In this document: positions 35,622 through 43,225 of the stretch, in pieces
Layout of the letters: the number at the start of each line of letters is the position of its first letter
How positions within the stretch are numbered: position 1 is the stretch's first letter
Assembly (NCBI RefSeq): GCF_026968045.1
Contig: NZ_JAPVBQ010000001.1
Span: 1,129,238-1,193,237, forward strand
From: Modestobacter sp. VKM Ac-2977
Lineage (GTDB): Bacteria > Actinomycetota > Actinomycetes > Mycobacteriales > Geodermatophilaceae
Length of the DNA stretch: 64,000 bases
Direction: 5' to 3'
The notes under the pieces: generated by a model
The model's database searches: none
What the model saw: only the letters and a program-made list of their open reading frames with translations
Told to the model about the DNA's origin: nothing
Translations under genes and position numbers: made by a program

Positions 35622-36473
35622 TCAGATGTCGGTCCGCGTGAGCCGGGCGGCACCCAGCGCAACCGCGACACCGGCCCAGCCGAGCAGCGTGACCAGGCAC
35701 ACCAGGTGGGACAGCGAACCAGGAGGTGGGCTCAGCGTGAGCAGGCCGTTCCCGGCGTTCAGCGGCAGGAAGCGGCCGAGCTCGTTGACCGGGTCCCACG
35801 GCATGAGCGCCATCACGGTGGGCAGCACGATGAGCAGGGCGACCACGGTCACGATGCCGCCCGCGGTGCTGCGGAGCAGGAAGCCGATGCCCAGCGCGAT
35901 CAGCGCCACCAGGCCGGTGAACAGCACGGTGCCGCCGATGTGGAACAGCGAACCGGCGTCGGCGAACCGGAGTGCGGGGTCGACGGGGCGGACGATCGGC
36001 AGGGACAGCAGGTGCACCGCCACCGCGCTGACCAACGACACCAGCCCAGCGGTCACGGAGACCACGACGGCCTTCGCCAGCAGCAGCGGCCCCCGGCGGT
36101 CCAGCGCGCCGAGGGTCGTCCGGATGCTCCCCGAGGACCACTCCACCGTCACCAGCAGCACCGCCAGTGCCCCCACGAACAGGTGGGCGAAGTTCAGGCC
36201 CATGGCGGGCAGCTCGCGGAAGGTGTCGGTCGAGACCTCCTCGCCCTGCCGCACCTGGTGGACGAGCGCGAGGGCGGCGGCCAGCCCCAGTCCGACGGTC
36301 AGGAGGGCCGAGGCGCCCAGCAGCAGCCAGGTCGCGCGCATGCCGGCGAACTTGACCCACTCGCTGCGCAGGACCGCAGTGACTCCCTGCCGCCCGCTCC
36401 GCCGGCCCGGCCCGGCGTCCGTCCGCCCGGTCGCCGGCTGACCGCTGACCGGCTGGTGGGTGGCCGCGGTCAT
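35622..36473 (-). CDS. ABC-2 type permease, lanthipeptide immunity/export
   Basis: 283 aa, six hydrophobic helices (for example WLLLGASALLTVGLGLAAALALV, LFVGALAVLLVTVEWSSGSIRTTL, ALIALGIGFLLRSTAGGIVTVVALLIVL). The EWSSGSIRTTL segment after the second helix is typical of ABC-2/LanEG-like permeases. With the ATPase upstream it should move the mature lantibiotic away from the membrane (self-protection) or export it. Only one permease is present where LanEG systems often have two, so it may homodimerise. ATG 36473 overlaps the ATPase stop (ATGA). It is the last gene of the minus-strand lanthipeptide operon. Confidence 0.88.
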   Translation of the reverse strand: MTAATHQPVSGQPATGRTDAGPGRRSGRQGVTAVLRSEWVKFAGMRATWLLLGASALLTVGLGLAAALALVHQVRQGEEVSTDTFRELPAMGLNFAHLFVGALAVLLVTVEWSSGSIRTTLGALDRRGPLLLAKAVVVSVTAGLVSLVSAVAVHLLSLPIVRPVDPALRFADAGSLFHIGGTVLFTGLVALIALGIGFLLRSTAGGIVTVVALLIVLPTVMALMPWDPVNELGRFLPLNAGNGLLTLSPPPGSLSHLVCLVTLLGWAGVAVALGAARLTRTDI

Positions 36474-37396
36474 GCCGGCACCTGCCGTCCGGGCACCGAC
36501 GCCGTGTACTCCGCCTGGTCCCGGGTGAGCTCCAGGTAGGCCTGTTCCAGGCTGACCTCCAGCGGGCGCAGCTCCGACAGCGGCACCCGCGCGTCGCACG
36601 CCACCTGGCCCACCTCGTCGGCCGACAGGCCGCGGACCTCCAGCGAGCCGTCGCCGGGGGCCGTCACCATGGCGCCCGCGGACGTCAGGGCGGCGCCCAG
36701 CGGCTCGGTGCGGTGGGCCCGCACCAGCACCTGTGCGCTGGAACGCTCGCGGAGCAGGTCGGCCAGCGGGCCGGCCGCGACCACGCGGCCCTGGGCGATG
36801 AGCACGAGGTCGTCGACCGTCTGGGCCATCTCGCCCATGAGGTGCGAGGAGAGCAGGACGCAGGTGCCCTGCCCGGCCAGGTGTCGCAGCAGCTGGCGCA
36901 CCCAGATGACGCCGTCGGGGTCCAGGCCGTTGATCGGCTCGTCGAGCACCAGGGTGTGCGGGTTGCCCAGCAGGGCGGCGGCCAGCCCGAGACGCTGGCC
37001 CATGCCCAGTGAGAAGCCGCGGATCCGCCGGGTGGCCACCGAGGCCAGCCCGACCAGTTCCAGGACCTCGTCCACCCGACGGCGGGGGATGCCGTGCGTG
37101 AGGGCCAGGCTGCGCAGGTGCGCGCGCGGCGTCAGCCCCGGGATGGCCGCGCGCCCGTCGAGCAGCGCGCCCACCTCGTGCAGCCGCCAGCGGAGGTCCG
37201 CCGGTGCCTGGCCGTTGACCCGCACACTGCCGGCGTCCGGCTGTTCCAGCCCCAGCAGCAGCCGCATGGTCGTGGACTTGCCCGCTCCGTTGGGCCCCAG
37301 GAAGCCGGTCACCCGGCCGGGTGCGGCGGTGAGAGCGACGTCGTGCACCGCCACCGTCCCGCCGTAGGCCTTGCGCAGACCTCGAACCTCGATCAC
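36470..37396 (-). CDS. ABC transporter ATP-binding protein, LanF-like
   Basis: 308 aa. Walker A FLGPNGAGKSTTMRLL, signature FSLGMGQRLGLAAALL, Walker B TLVLDEPINGLDP. An extra C-terminal domain of about 80 residues follows, as in LanF/BcrA-type proteins. Partner of the following permease; together they resemble lantibiotic immunity exporters. GTG 37396 overlaps the LanT stop by GTGA, and its own stop overlaps the permease start, so translation is coupled along the operon. Similar to the ATPase at 56.7 kb in the plus-strand operon, but a separate gene. Confidence 0.9.
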   Translation of the reverse strand: MIEVRGLRKAYGGTVAVHDVALTAAPGRVTGFLGPNGAGKSTTMRLLLGLEQPDAGSVRVNGQAPADLRWRLHEVGALLDGRAAIPGLTPRAHLRSLALTHGIPRRRVDEVLELVGLASVATRRIRGFSLGMGQRLGLAAALLGNPHTLVLDEPINGLDPDGVIWVRQLLRHLAGQGTCVLLSSHLMGEMAQTVDDLVLIAQGRVVAAGPLADLLRERSSAQVLVRAHRTEPLGAALTSAGAMVTAPGDGSLEVRGLSADEVGQVACDARVPLSELRPLEVSLEQAYLELTRDQAEYTASVPGRQVPA

Positions 37397-39591
37397 GCCA
37401 CGACCTCTTCCCCCACGAGGGCACCGGTGGTGCCCTCTCTGGCCGCCCGGTCCGCCGGGCCCTCCGGCACGCCAGGGTCGGCGGCGCCGTACAGCGAACG
37501 GTAGGTGCCGCCACCCGCCATCAGCTGCTCATGCGTGCCCGACTCGACGATCCGTCCCTCTGCCATCACCAGGATCAGGTCGGCGTCGGCGATGGTGACC
37601 AGTCGGTGCGCGACGACGATCCGGGTCATGTCCCGCAGCGCCAGGTGCCCCAGGACCGCGGCCTCGTTCCGCTGGTCGAGTGCGCTCGTCGCCTCGTCCA
37701 GGACCAGCACGCGCGGTCGTCGGGCCAGCGCCCGGGCCAGGACGATCCGCTGGCGCTGCCCACCGGACACGTTGGCGCCCAGCTGGGTGATCATCGTGTC
37801 GTAGCCGAGGGCCATGGCCGTCACGTCCTCGTGCAGCCGGGCGTGCCGCGCTGCCTCGACCACGTCCTCGTCGTCCCGCCCGGCGGTGCCCCAGAGGATG
37901 TTGTCCCGGATGGTCTTGTTCTGCAGCGGCGAGTTCTGCTCCACGTAGGTCACCGCCGAGTAGAAGGCCTCCCGGGTGTGCTCGCCCACCGCGTTGCCGC
38001 CGTACCGGACCTCCCCGGAGCTCGGCTGGTAGAGCCCCGCGAGCACCTTGGCCAGCGTGCTCTTGCCCGAGCCGGAGGGCCCGACGATGGCCACCTTGGC
38101 GCCCCGGGGGACGGTGAGCGACACCTCCTGCAGCACCGGGCGGGACCGTGCGGTGTAGGAGAAGCTCACGTCCCGGACCTCCACGTCGCCCCCGACGTCC
38201 TCGCGCCACCCGGTGGCGAAGGTGTCGTCGGGTTCCTGGTCCAGGATGTCCTCGACCCGGGCGAGCATCACCTCGGCCTCGATGAGCCGCAGCGCGAAGC
38301 GGAAGACGGTCGAGGCCTGGGCGAAGAAGGTGGTGGCGACCACCTGGAACCCGAGCACCTGCCCGAGGGAGAGCTCGGTGCGGAGGGTGCCGGCGAGCAC
38401 CAGCAGGGTCAGCAGGATGGGCCCGAAGACCTGGATGAAGCCGAGCAGCGAGCTGACGCCGGCCTCGATCGAGGACCGCCGCCGGGACCAGGACAGGGTC
38501 TTGTCGTTGTTGGCCACCCACGCCTGCCGGTACTCCTCCTCGGCGCCGCTGGTCTTGATCACCGACGCGGTGGCCACGGCGTCGACCTGGATGCCGTTGC
38601 CGTGGGCGGTGAACTCGAGCTCGTTGGCGGCGGCCCGTTCCAGCGGCCGGTGGGTGACCAGCAGCGCCAGCAGCGCGACGAGGAACACGGCCATGGCGAT
38701 GAGCCAGAGGGTGACCGACAGGGCCGCCATGTAGACGGAGAGCACCACGATCAGCAGCAGGCTCACCCCACCGGAGACGAGGTCGCTGGCGATCAGGTCG
38801 CGCAGCTGGCGCACGTTCGTGAGCCGGTTGAGCAGGTCGCCGGTCGACCGCAGGCTGAAGTACCGGTAGGGCAGGTGCAGCAGCCGGGCGAAGACGGTGT
38901 TCTCGATGTCCCGCCCCAGCCGTACCGCGGTGGCCACGGTCATCAGGGCGCTGAGCAGGGTCACCAGGAAGTAGCCGGCCGCCGTGGCCACCACCGGCCA
39001 GAGCAATGCCGTCCCGGCCCCGGCGGCGGTCCCGCCCGTCGTCCGGTCGACGATCTCCTGGATCACCCGGGGGGTGATCAGCGACAGTGAGAAGACCGCG
39101 GCCGTGGCGGCCAGCAGGAGCCCCAGCCGCAGACCGGACCGGCGGGCGAAGGGCAGGAGCACCCGCCACGAGCTCTGCCGGGTGGGCGGGGTCCAGGTGC
39201 GGTCGGCGTCGGGGTCGGCCAGGACGGCCAGACCGGTGAAGCCCTCGTCGAAGTCCGACCGGCGCAGCCGTTGCACCCCGCCTGCCGGGTCGAACACCGT
39301 GATGTGCTGGCTCGTCGTCCTCCGGACGACGAGCCAGTGGCTGCCGCGCCAGTGCGCGATGTGCGGAACGGGCAGCTGGTCGGAGGCGGACCCGTTGACC
39401 CGGACCGCCCGGGCGGCGTAGCCCTGCTCGCGCAGCACCTCGACCAGTTGGCGCAACGTCATGCCGTCGCGGCCCACCTCGTGGGTGCGGCGCAGCTGGC
39501 CCAGCGTGCTGCCCCTGCGGTGCTGGGCCATGAGGTCGGCGATGCAGGCGAGGCCGCACTCGGCCTCGGTCATCTGGAGCTGCTGGCGCAC
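37393..39591 (-). CDS. lanT: Bifunctional lanthipeptide protease/exporter with C39 peptidase domain
   Basis: 732 aa in the AMS/LanT layout: C39 cysteine peptidase at about 5-135 (active Cys in MTEAECGLACIADLM; His in HWRGSHWLVV; FDPAGG), six-helix transmembrane domain at about 160-450, and ATPase domain (Walker A GPSGSGKSTLAKVL, signature VSGGQRQRIVLARAL, Walker B VLVLDEATSALD). It cuts the leader after a double-Gly type site and exports the core; the precursor at 42.7 kb has such a site (DQAGG). GTG 39591 lies two bases past the LanM stop. The upstream extension of the open frame is a shadow of lanM. Confidence 0.93.
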   Translation of the reverse strand: MRQQLQMTEAECGLACIADLMAQHRRGSTLGQLRRTHEVGRDGMTLRQLVEVLREQGYAARAVRVNGSASDQLPVPHIAHWRGSHWLVVRRTTSQHITVFDPAGGVQRLRRSDFDEGFTGLAVLADPDADRTWTPPTRQSSWRVLLPFARRSGLRLGLLLAATAAVFSLSLITPRVIQEIVDRTTGGTAAGAGTALLWPVVATAAGYFLVTLLSALMTVATAVRLGRDIENTVFARLLHLPYRYFSLRSTGDLLNRLTNVRQLRDLIASDLVSGGVSLLLIVVLSVYMAALSVTLWLIAMAVFLVALLALLVTHRPLERAAANELEFTAHGNGIQVDAVATASVIKTSGAEEEYRQAWVANNDKTLSWSRRRSSIEAGVSSLLGFIQVFGPILLTLLVLAGTLRTELSLGQVLGFQVVATTFFAQASTVFRFALRLIEAEVMLARVEDILDQEPDDTFATGWREDVGGDVEVRDVSFSYTARSRPVLQEVSLTVPRGAKVAIVGPSGSGKSTLAKVLAGLYQPSSGEVRYGGNAVGEHTREAFYSAVTYVEQNSPLQNKTIRDNILWGTAGRDDEDVVEAARHARLHEDVTAMALGYDTMITQLGANVSGGQRQRIVLARALARRPRVLVLDEATSALDQRNEAAVLGHLALRDMTRIVVAHRLVTIADADLILVMAEGRIVESGTHEQLMAGGGTYRSLYGAADPGVPEGPADRAAREGTTGALVGEEVVA

Positions 39592-39593
39592 GG

Positions 39594-42500
39594 CTACTCG
39601 AACCAGAGGGCGGACGGGGCACCCGAGGCGAGCCTCAGCGCGAGGTGCGCGGCACCGCCCTGGCCCACCATGAGCGCGTCGTTGAGGGCGTACCGGCTGA
39701 ACCGCCGGGACAGCAGCCCCGGCAGCACCTCGGTCAGGTAGGTCGCTGCAGCTGTCTCCGCCGACACGCGGCCGGCGGCGTCCCCTGTCAGGCGTGCGTG
39801 CTCCAGCAGGACGTCCAGGCTGCCGAGGTCCCCGTGGCACATCGACGGGTTGTGCCCGAAGGACTGCTCGCTGGTGAGCACCCGCAGCCGCAGGACGTCG
39901 GCGCGGAACTGGTCCCGGCGGCGCGGGTCGAAGTGCCCGGCCACCGTCTTGGCCAGGAGGATGCCCGGCGCGCCGTGGCACCAGCCGTATGCCGGACCGT
40001 CGCCGTCACCGCCGATCTGCCACTCGGCGGTGTCCGCGTCGTAGAGCGAGGCCTCGGTCTCCAGCAGGCGGTCGACCAACGGGTCGACCTCGTCGAACCC
40101 GGCGACCGCCCCGTACCGGGACAGGTAGGCGTACAGCCCGCTGACGCCGTGGGCGAAGCCGGAGTAGCGGATGGTCCCGGTGCCGGGTCTGCCGACGGCC
40201 CCCGGCTGGAACAGGCGCTCGGCCGAGCTGAGGTGCCGGAACGCCGCCTCGGCGACGTCGTCGAAGACCGCGCGTTCGGTGGCGTCGGTGGCGCGCGCGG
40301 ACAACGACAGGGACGCACCCAGCAGCCCGGCGGACCCGCCCAGCACATCGGTGGGGGAGCCGGCGTGGACGTGGCCGGGGACCAGGCCCCACAGCCGGAC
40401 GGCGGCTGCCCGGAGCTCCTCGTCCCCCGACAGCGTCGCCGCCTCGATGGCGGCGTGCAGCACTCCCGGCCACCCGGTGTGCACCCCGGTGTCCAGGGCG
40501 CCCAGGTCGGCCGACTCGCGTTCCATCGCCTGGACCGTCGGCCGGAAGTAGCCGAGGGCCTGCTGCACCCACTCCTGCCGGTGCCGGGCAGCGCCCGCCC
40601 GGGCCAGGAGGAGTGCGACCCCGGGACCGCCGGAGTACGTGTCGATGCCCAGCTCGGCCACCGACCAGTACTGGTCCGCCGTGGCCGACACCCGCGCCCC
40701 GATCCAGGTGACGGGCAGCAGTTCGTCACCGGTGATGCCCCGGGCGGCGACCTGCCCGGCGACCAGGTCAACCACGCCGAGCACGTCGGCCACCTCCGGC
40801 CGGGCGGTGGCCGCCCGGCCGTCCGGCGCCGCGGGAGCGCTCGTCCGACGGCCGGCGTCGGGGCCGAGACCGAACCCGGTGACGTCCAGCAGCGGGGACA
40901 GTCGCCCGACGTAGGACAGCCGGGTCACCCAGTCGTTGAGCGCCAGCCGTTCGGGGGAGGCGCGGTCCACCGCGTCCAGGACGCAGTCGAGCGGGCTCAG
41001 GCGCAGCGCGTCCGGGACCACGACCCCGGACTCGTCGTAGACGTGCCGGGCATCCGAGCGCAGGCTGAAGTACGGCACGTCCCCGCCGTGGAGCTGGTCG
41101 ATCTCCGACCGGATGAGCGAGGCCGGGGTGTCGCGCCGGCCGATGCCCATCCGGTGCAGCAGCGCCTCCCGTGTCTGCCAGGACTGCTGGAACCCGGGGC
41201 CGGTCAGCATCCGCAGCTGCTGGCTGTACCGCTGGGTGTTCTCGGCGACGAACCGGATCTCGACGTCGGCGAAGAGCTCGGCGACCCAGCCGCGGAACAG
41301 TGCCCGGTGGGTGAGCACCCACTGGTAGAGGTCGGAGAACCCGGTGAGGAGCCACTCCACCTCCTGCTGGACGTCGGCCACGACGGGGAAGGGCGGGACC
41401 GAGTCGTTCGGGAGGTTGCGCAGCTCCATGCGCATCTCGTCGGTGTAGGGGTCGACGACCACCATCACCTTGAACGGGGACACCTGGTCGGCCCGGTAAC
41501 CCAGTGCCCCCACGTCGATCCCGGGCAGGTCCTGGTTCGGGTTCTCCATGACCGTGGGCAGCATGCCGAGCGAGTGGACGGTGTCAGCGAGCCGCTCGGC
41601 AGCGCGGCTGTCGTCCCGGTCGCTGGGCGTGGCAGGCGTCGTGGCGAGGAGGGTCTCCAGGTCCACCAGCACCGGACGGCGACCCAGACGCAGGAAGTTC
41701 TCGTGGTGCAGGTCGTTGGCGCGCAGCAGGTGCAGCAGGGCCATCAGCCGGCCGGTGGCCCGGTAGAAGTCGGGCAGTTCCTCGGCAGCTGGGGCCGGGC
41801 CGGGCTCGACGTACTGGACCCAGCCGCAGCCGCGTCCCTCGACCACCTCGACGACGGCGAGGTCCAGGGTCGGGTCCGCGTCGTCGATCCGCCGCAGCAG
41901 CTCGTTGTAGGCGGCGTCCAGGGCCAGTCGGCGTGGTTTGTGGACGATGTGGGTGCCGTCGTCGAAACGCAGGACCGACACGCTCCGGCCGCCGCGGTGC
42001 TGGTCGCCGGCGGAGGTCTCGACGGAGCGGAGCAGCGCGTCCGGGGACACCCCCATCCGCTCGCTCAGGAGGTCCCGCTGCTCCGCGGTCTGCGCCAGCA
42101 GGTCGCGGGTGTTCGCGCACATCTGGGCCGCGGATCGCCGAGCTGCCTGGACCGCGAGTCCGTACCGCGCAGCGAAGAGGTCGGCGTGCCGCGGTTGGTC
42201 GAGCAGTCGCTCGAAGGACGCGTACCGGGCCTCCGGGGTGTCGCCGGCGAGCAGTTGCCGGGCCCGGTGGCCGTGCAGCAGCTCGACCAGCGAGCGGAGC
42301 ACGGCGCGCTGGACCTGACCGATCAGCGCGTCGGTCAGCGTCAGGTGGACGGCGACCGGGTCGGCGAGCGGCACGGGGGAGGACCGCAGCACCTGGTCGA
42401 GCTCGGCCACCTCGTCGCCCACCAGGCCCAGGCAGAACCGGAGGAAGGGAGTCGGTGACGTGGCCCGGGCCGCGAGCACGGAGCGGGTGACGCGGTTGTG

Positions 42501-42656
42501 GCCGCCCTGCGGTGGCGGCGGCGTCGTAAGCGGCACGACGTCGTCCAGGTGGGTCATCGCCCTCCCGGAGATTCGGCGGAAGAGGTCGTCCACCTCCGCC
42601 GGGTCGCCGAGCTCGGGGAACCAGCTGTACCAGGGGTGAGCCGCGGTCGCGGTCAT
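39594..42656 (-). CDS. lanM: Class II lanthipeptide synthetase
   Basis: 1020 aa. The N-terminal two-thirds is the LanM dehydratase (kinase-like core with LRANDLHHENFL and PVLVDLETLL), which phosphorylates and eliminates Ser/Thr. The C-terminal third is the LanC-like cyclase with the zinc ligands in GWCHGAPG (about Cys893) and SMCHGDLGS (about Cys940-His941). It makes Dha/Dhb and closes lanthionine rings on the lanA product. Length fits the family. It is separated from lanA by 70 bases holding a 13-bp hairpin. ATG 42656. The 937-aa plus-strand frame opposite it is a shadow. Confidence 0.95.
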   Translation of the reverse strand: MTATAAHPWYSWFPELGDPAEVDDLFRRISGRAMTHLDDVVPLTTPPPPQGGHNRVTRSVLAARATSPTPFLRFCLGLVGDEVAELDQVLRSSPVPLADPVAVHLTLTDALIGQVQRAVLRSLVELLHGHRARQLLAGDTPEARYASFERLLDQPRHADLFAARYGLAVQAARRSAAQMCANTRDLLAQTAEQRDLLSERMGVSPDALLRSVETSAGDQHRGGRSVSVLRFDDGTHIVHKPRRLALDAAYNELLRRIDDADPTLDLAVVEVVEGRGCGWVQYVEPGPAPAAEELPDFYRATGRLMALLHLLRANDLHHENFLRLGRRPVLVDLETLLATTPATPSDRDDSRAAERLADTVHSLGMLPTVMENPNQDLPGIDVGALGYRADQVSPFKVMVVVDPYTDEMRMELRNLPNDSVPPFPVVADVQQEVEWLLTGFSDLYQWVLTHRALFRGWVAELFADVEIRFVAENTQRYSQQLRMLTGPGFQQSWQTREALLHRMGIGRRDTPASLIRSEIDQLHGGDVPYFSLRSDARHVYDESGVVVPDALRLSPLDCVLDAVDRASPERLALNDWVTRLSYVGRLSPLLDVTGFGLGPDAGRRTSAPAAPDGRAATARPEVADVLGVVDLVAGQVAARGITGDELLPVTWIGARVSATADQYWSVAELGIDTYSGGPGVALLLARAGAARHRQEWVQQALGYFRPTVQAMERESADLGALDTGVHTGWPGVLHAAIEAATLSGDEELRAAAVRLWGLVPGHVHAGSPTDVLGGSAGLLGASLSLSARATDATERAVFDDVAEAAFRHLSSAERLFQPGAVGRPGTGTIRYSGFAHGVSGLYAYLSRYGAVAGFDEVDPLVDRLLETEASLYDADTAEWQIGGDGDGPAYGWCHGAPGILLAKTVAGHFDPRRRDQFRADVLRLRVLTSEQSFGHNPSMCHGDLGSLDVLLEHARLTGDAAGRVSAETAAATYLTEVLPGLLSRRFSRYALNDALMVGQGGAAHLALRLASGAPSALWFE

Positions 42657-42676
42657 GTCACGTGCCTCTCCGTCGT

Positions 42677-42719
42677 CCCGGGCGTGGGGGAGACGGCTCG
42701 CGCCTGCCCCACGCCCGGG
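42677..42719 (-). terminator. lanA-lanM attenuator hairpin
   Basis: CCCGGGCGTGGGG (42677-42689) and CCCCACGCCCGGG (42707-42719): perfect 13-bp stem, 17-base loop, directly after the lanA stop. A partial terminator here would give more precursor than synthetase transcript, as in other lantibiotic operons. Confidence 0.75.
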
Positions 42720-42726
42720 GGCCAGA

Positions 42727-42906
42727 TCACCAGAAGATGCCGCAGATCCGTCCGGAGCACTCCCAGCTGATCGTGCACACGGCGCCGACGGTCTTCGTCG
42801 TCTTGAACGTGAACAGGCCGCCGGCCTGGTCGCCGACGCTGCCCGCGAGGTCCTGGTCGTCCAGTTCTTCGATCAGGCTCACTGCGGGGTCGAGGTCGTT
42901 CTTCAT
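42727..42906 (-). CDS. lanA: Class II lanthipeptide precursor, actagardine/mersacidin-like core
   Basis: 59 aa. The acidic leader (residues 1-30) ends in DQAGG, a double-Gly site for the C39 domain of LanT. The core (31-59) holds TVGAVCTISWECSGRICG followed by IFW. It aligns with actagardine/michiganin (VCTLTIECGTVICAC as recalled): Thr39-Cys44, Thr45-Cys50 and Ser47-Cys55 have exactly the spacings of actagardine rings 1-6, 7-12 and 9-17. The fourth ring (14-19) is missing both its Thr (Gly52) and its Cys (Ile57). The CT-x-S-x-EC segment is the lipid II-binding motif of the mersacidin group. A GAGAGGAA ribosome-binding site precedes ATG 42906. Confidence 0.92.
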   Translation of the reverse strand: MKNDLDPAVSLIEELDDQDLAGSVGDQAGGLFTFKTTKTVGAVCTISWECSGRICGIFW

Positions 42907-43019
42907 TGCATTTCCTCTCGAGTGGGAACTGCTCGGAACTCGCCTTTCCCGGCAGAGCGTCGCAGTGGGTCGACGGACCGTCCACACGCATTTCGGCAAT
43001 CGTTCGATGTAGCTCGGGG

Positions 43020-43037
43020 GGTGTAGGCGCCTACACC
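43020..43037. promoter_or_regulatory. 18-bp perfect palindrome, candidate regulator operator
   Basis: GGTGTAGGCGCCTACACC. The GTGTA/TACAC arms are shared with the inverted repeat upstream of the local response regulator operon. About 113 bases from the lanA ATG and 188 from the F-protein ATG, so it could act on either promoter. Confidence 0.55.
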
Positions 43038-43127
43038 TTTCGATGTACGTGTCTGCAGCTTTGAGGGGGCTTGACGGCGCGCAGTCGATGCGCAACGTGA
43101 GTCGATCGTTCGGCCATTTTACGAGTC

Positions 43128-43156
43128 TTGCGTGGGGCTGCCCTGCGCCCTACGTT
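43128..43156 (+). promoter_or_regulatory. Sigma70-like promoter of the azole RiPP operon
   Basis: TTGCGT (43128-43133), 17-base spacer, TACGTT (43151-43156). Transcription would start near 43163, giving a leader of about 60 bases before the F-protein ATG. Judged by eye only. Confidence 0.4.
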
Positions 43157-43225
43157 GAGCCGCACTCGCATCGACTGCGGGTTCCATTCACGGCGCACAG
43201 CCCGCGCATTCTGGGAGTTCGAGTC

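Larger units (their letters stand above)
42907..43225. promoter_or_regulatory. Shared divergent control region of the two RiPP operons
   Basis: 319 bp with no gene, between lanA (leftward) and the F-protein gene (rightward). It contains the perfect 18-bp palindrome GGTGTAGGCGCCTACACC (43020-43037), flanked by direct repeats TTCGATGTA at 43003-43011 and 43039-43047. The palindrome resembles the site at 35573. Toward the right there is a promoter-like pair (43128-43156). The region is visibly less GC-rich than its surroundings in places (for example CCATTTTACGAG). Confidence 0.75.

Noticed and set aside
39645..42458. 937-aa plus-strand frame opposite lanM
   Set aside because: Antisense shadow; lanM has complete cyclase zinc ligands and dehydratase motifs.
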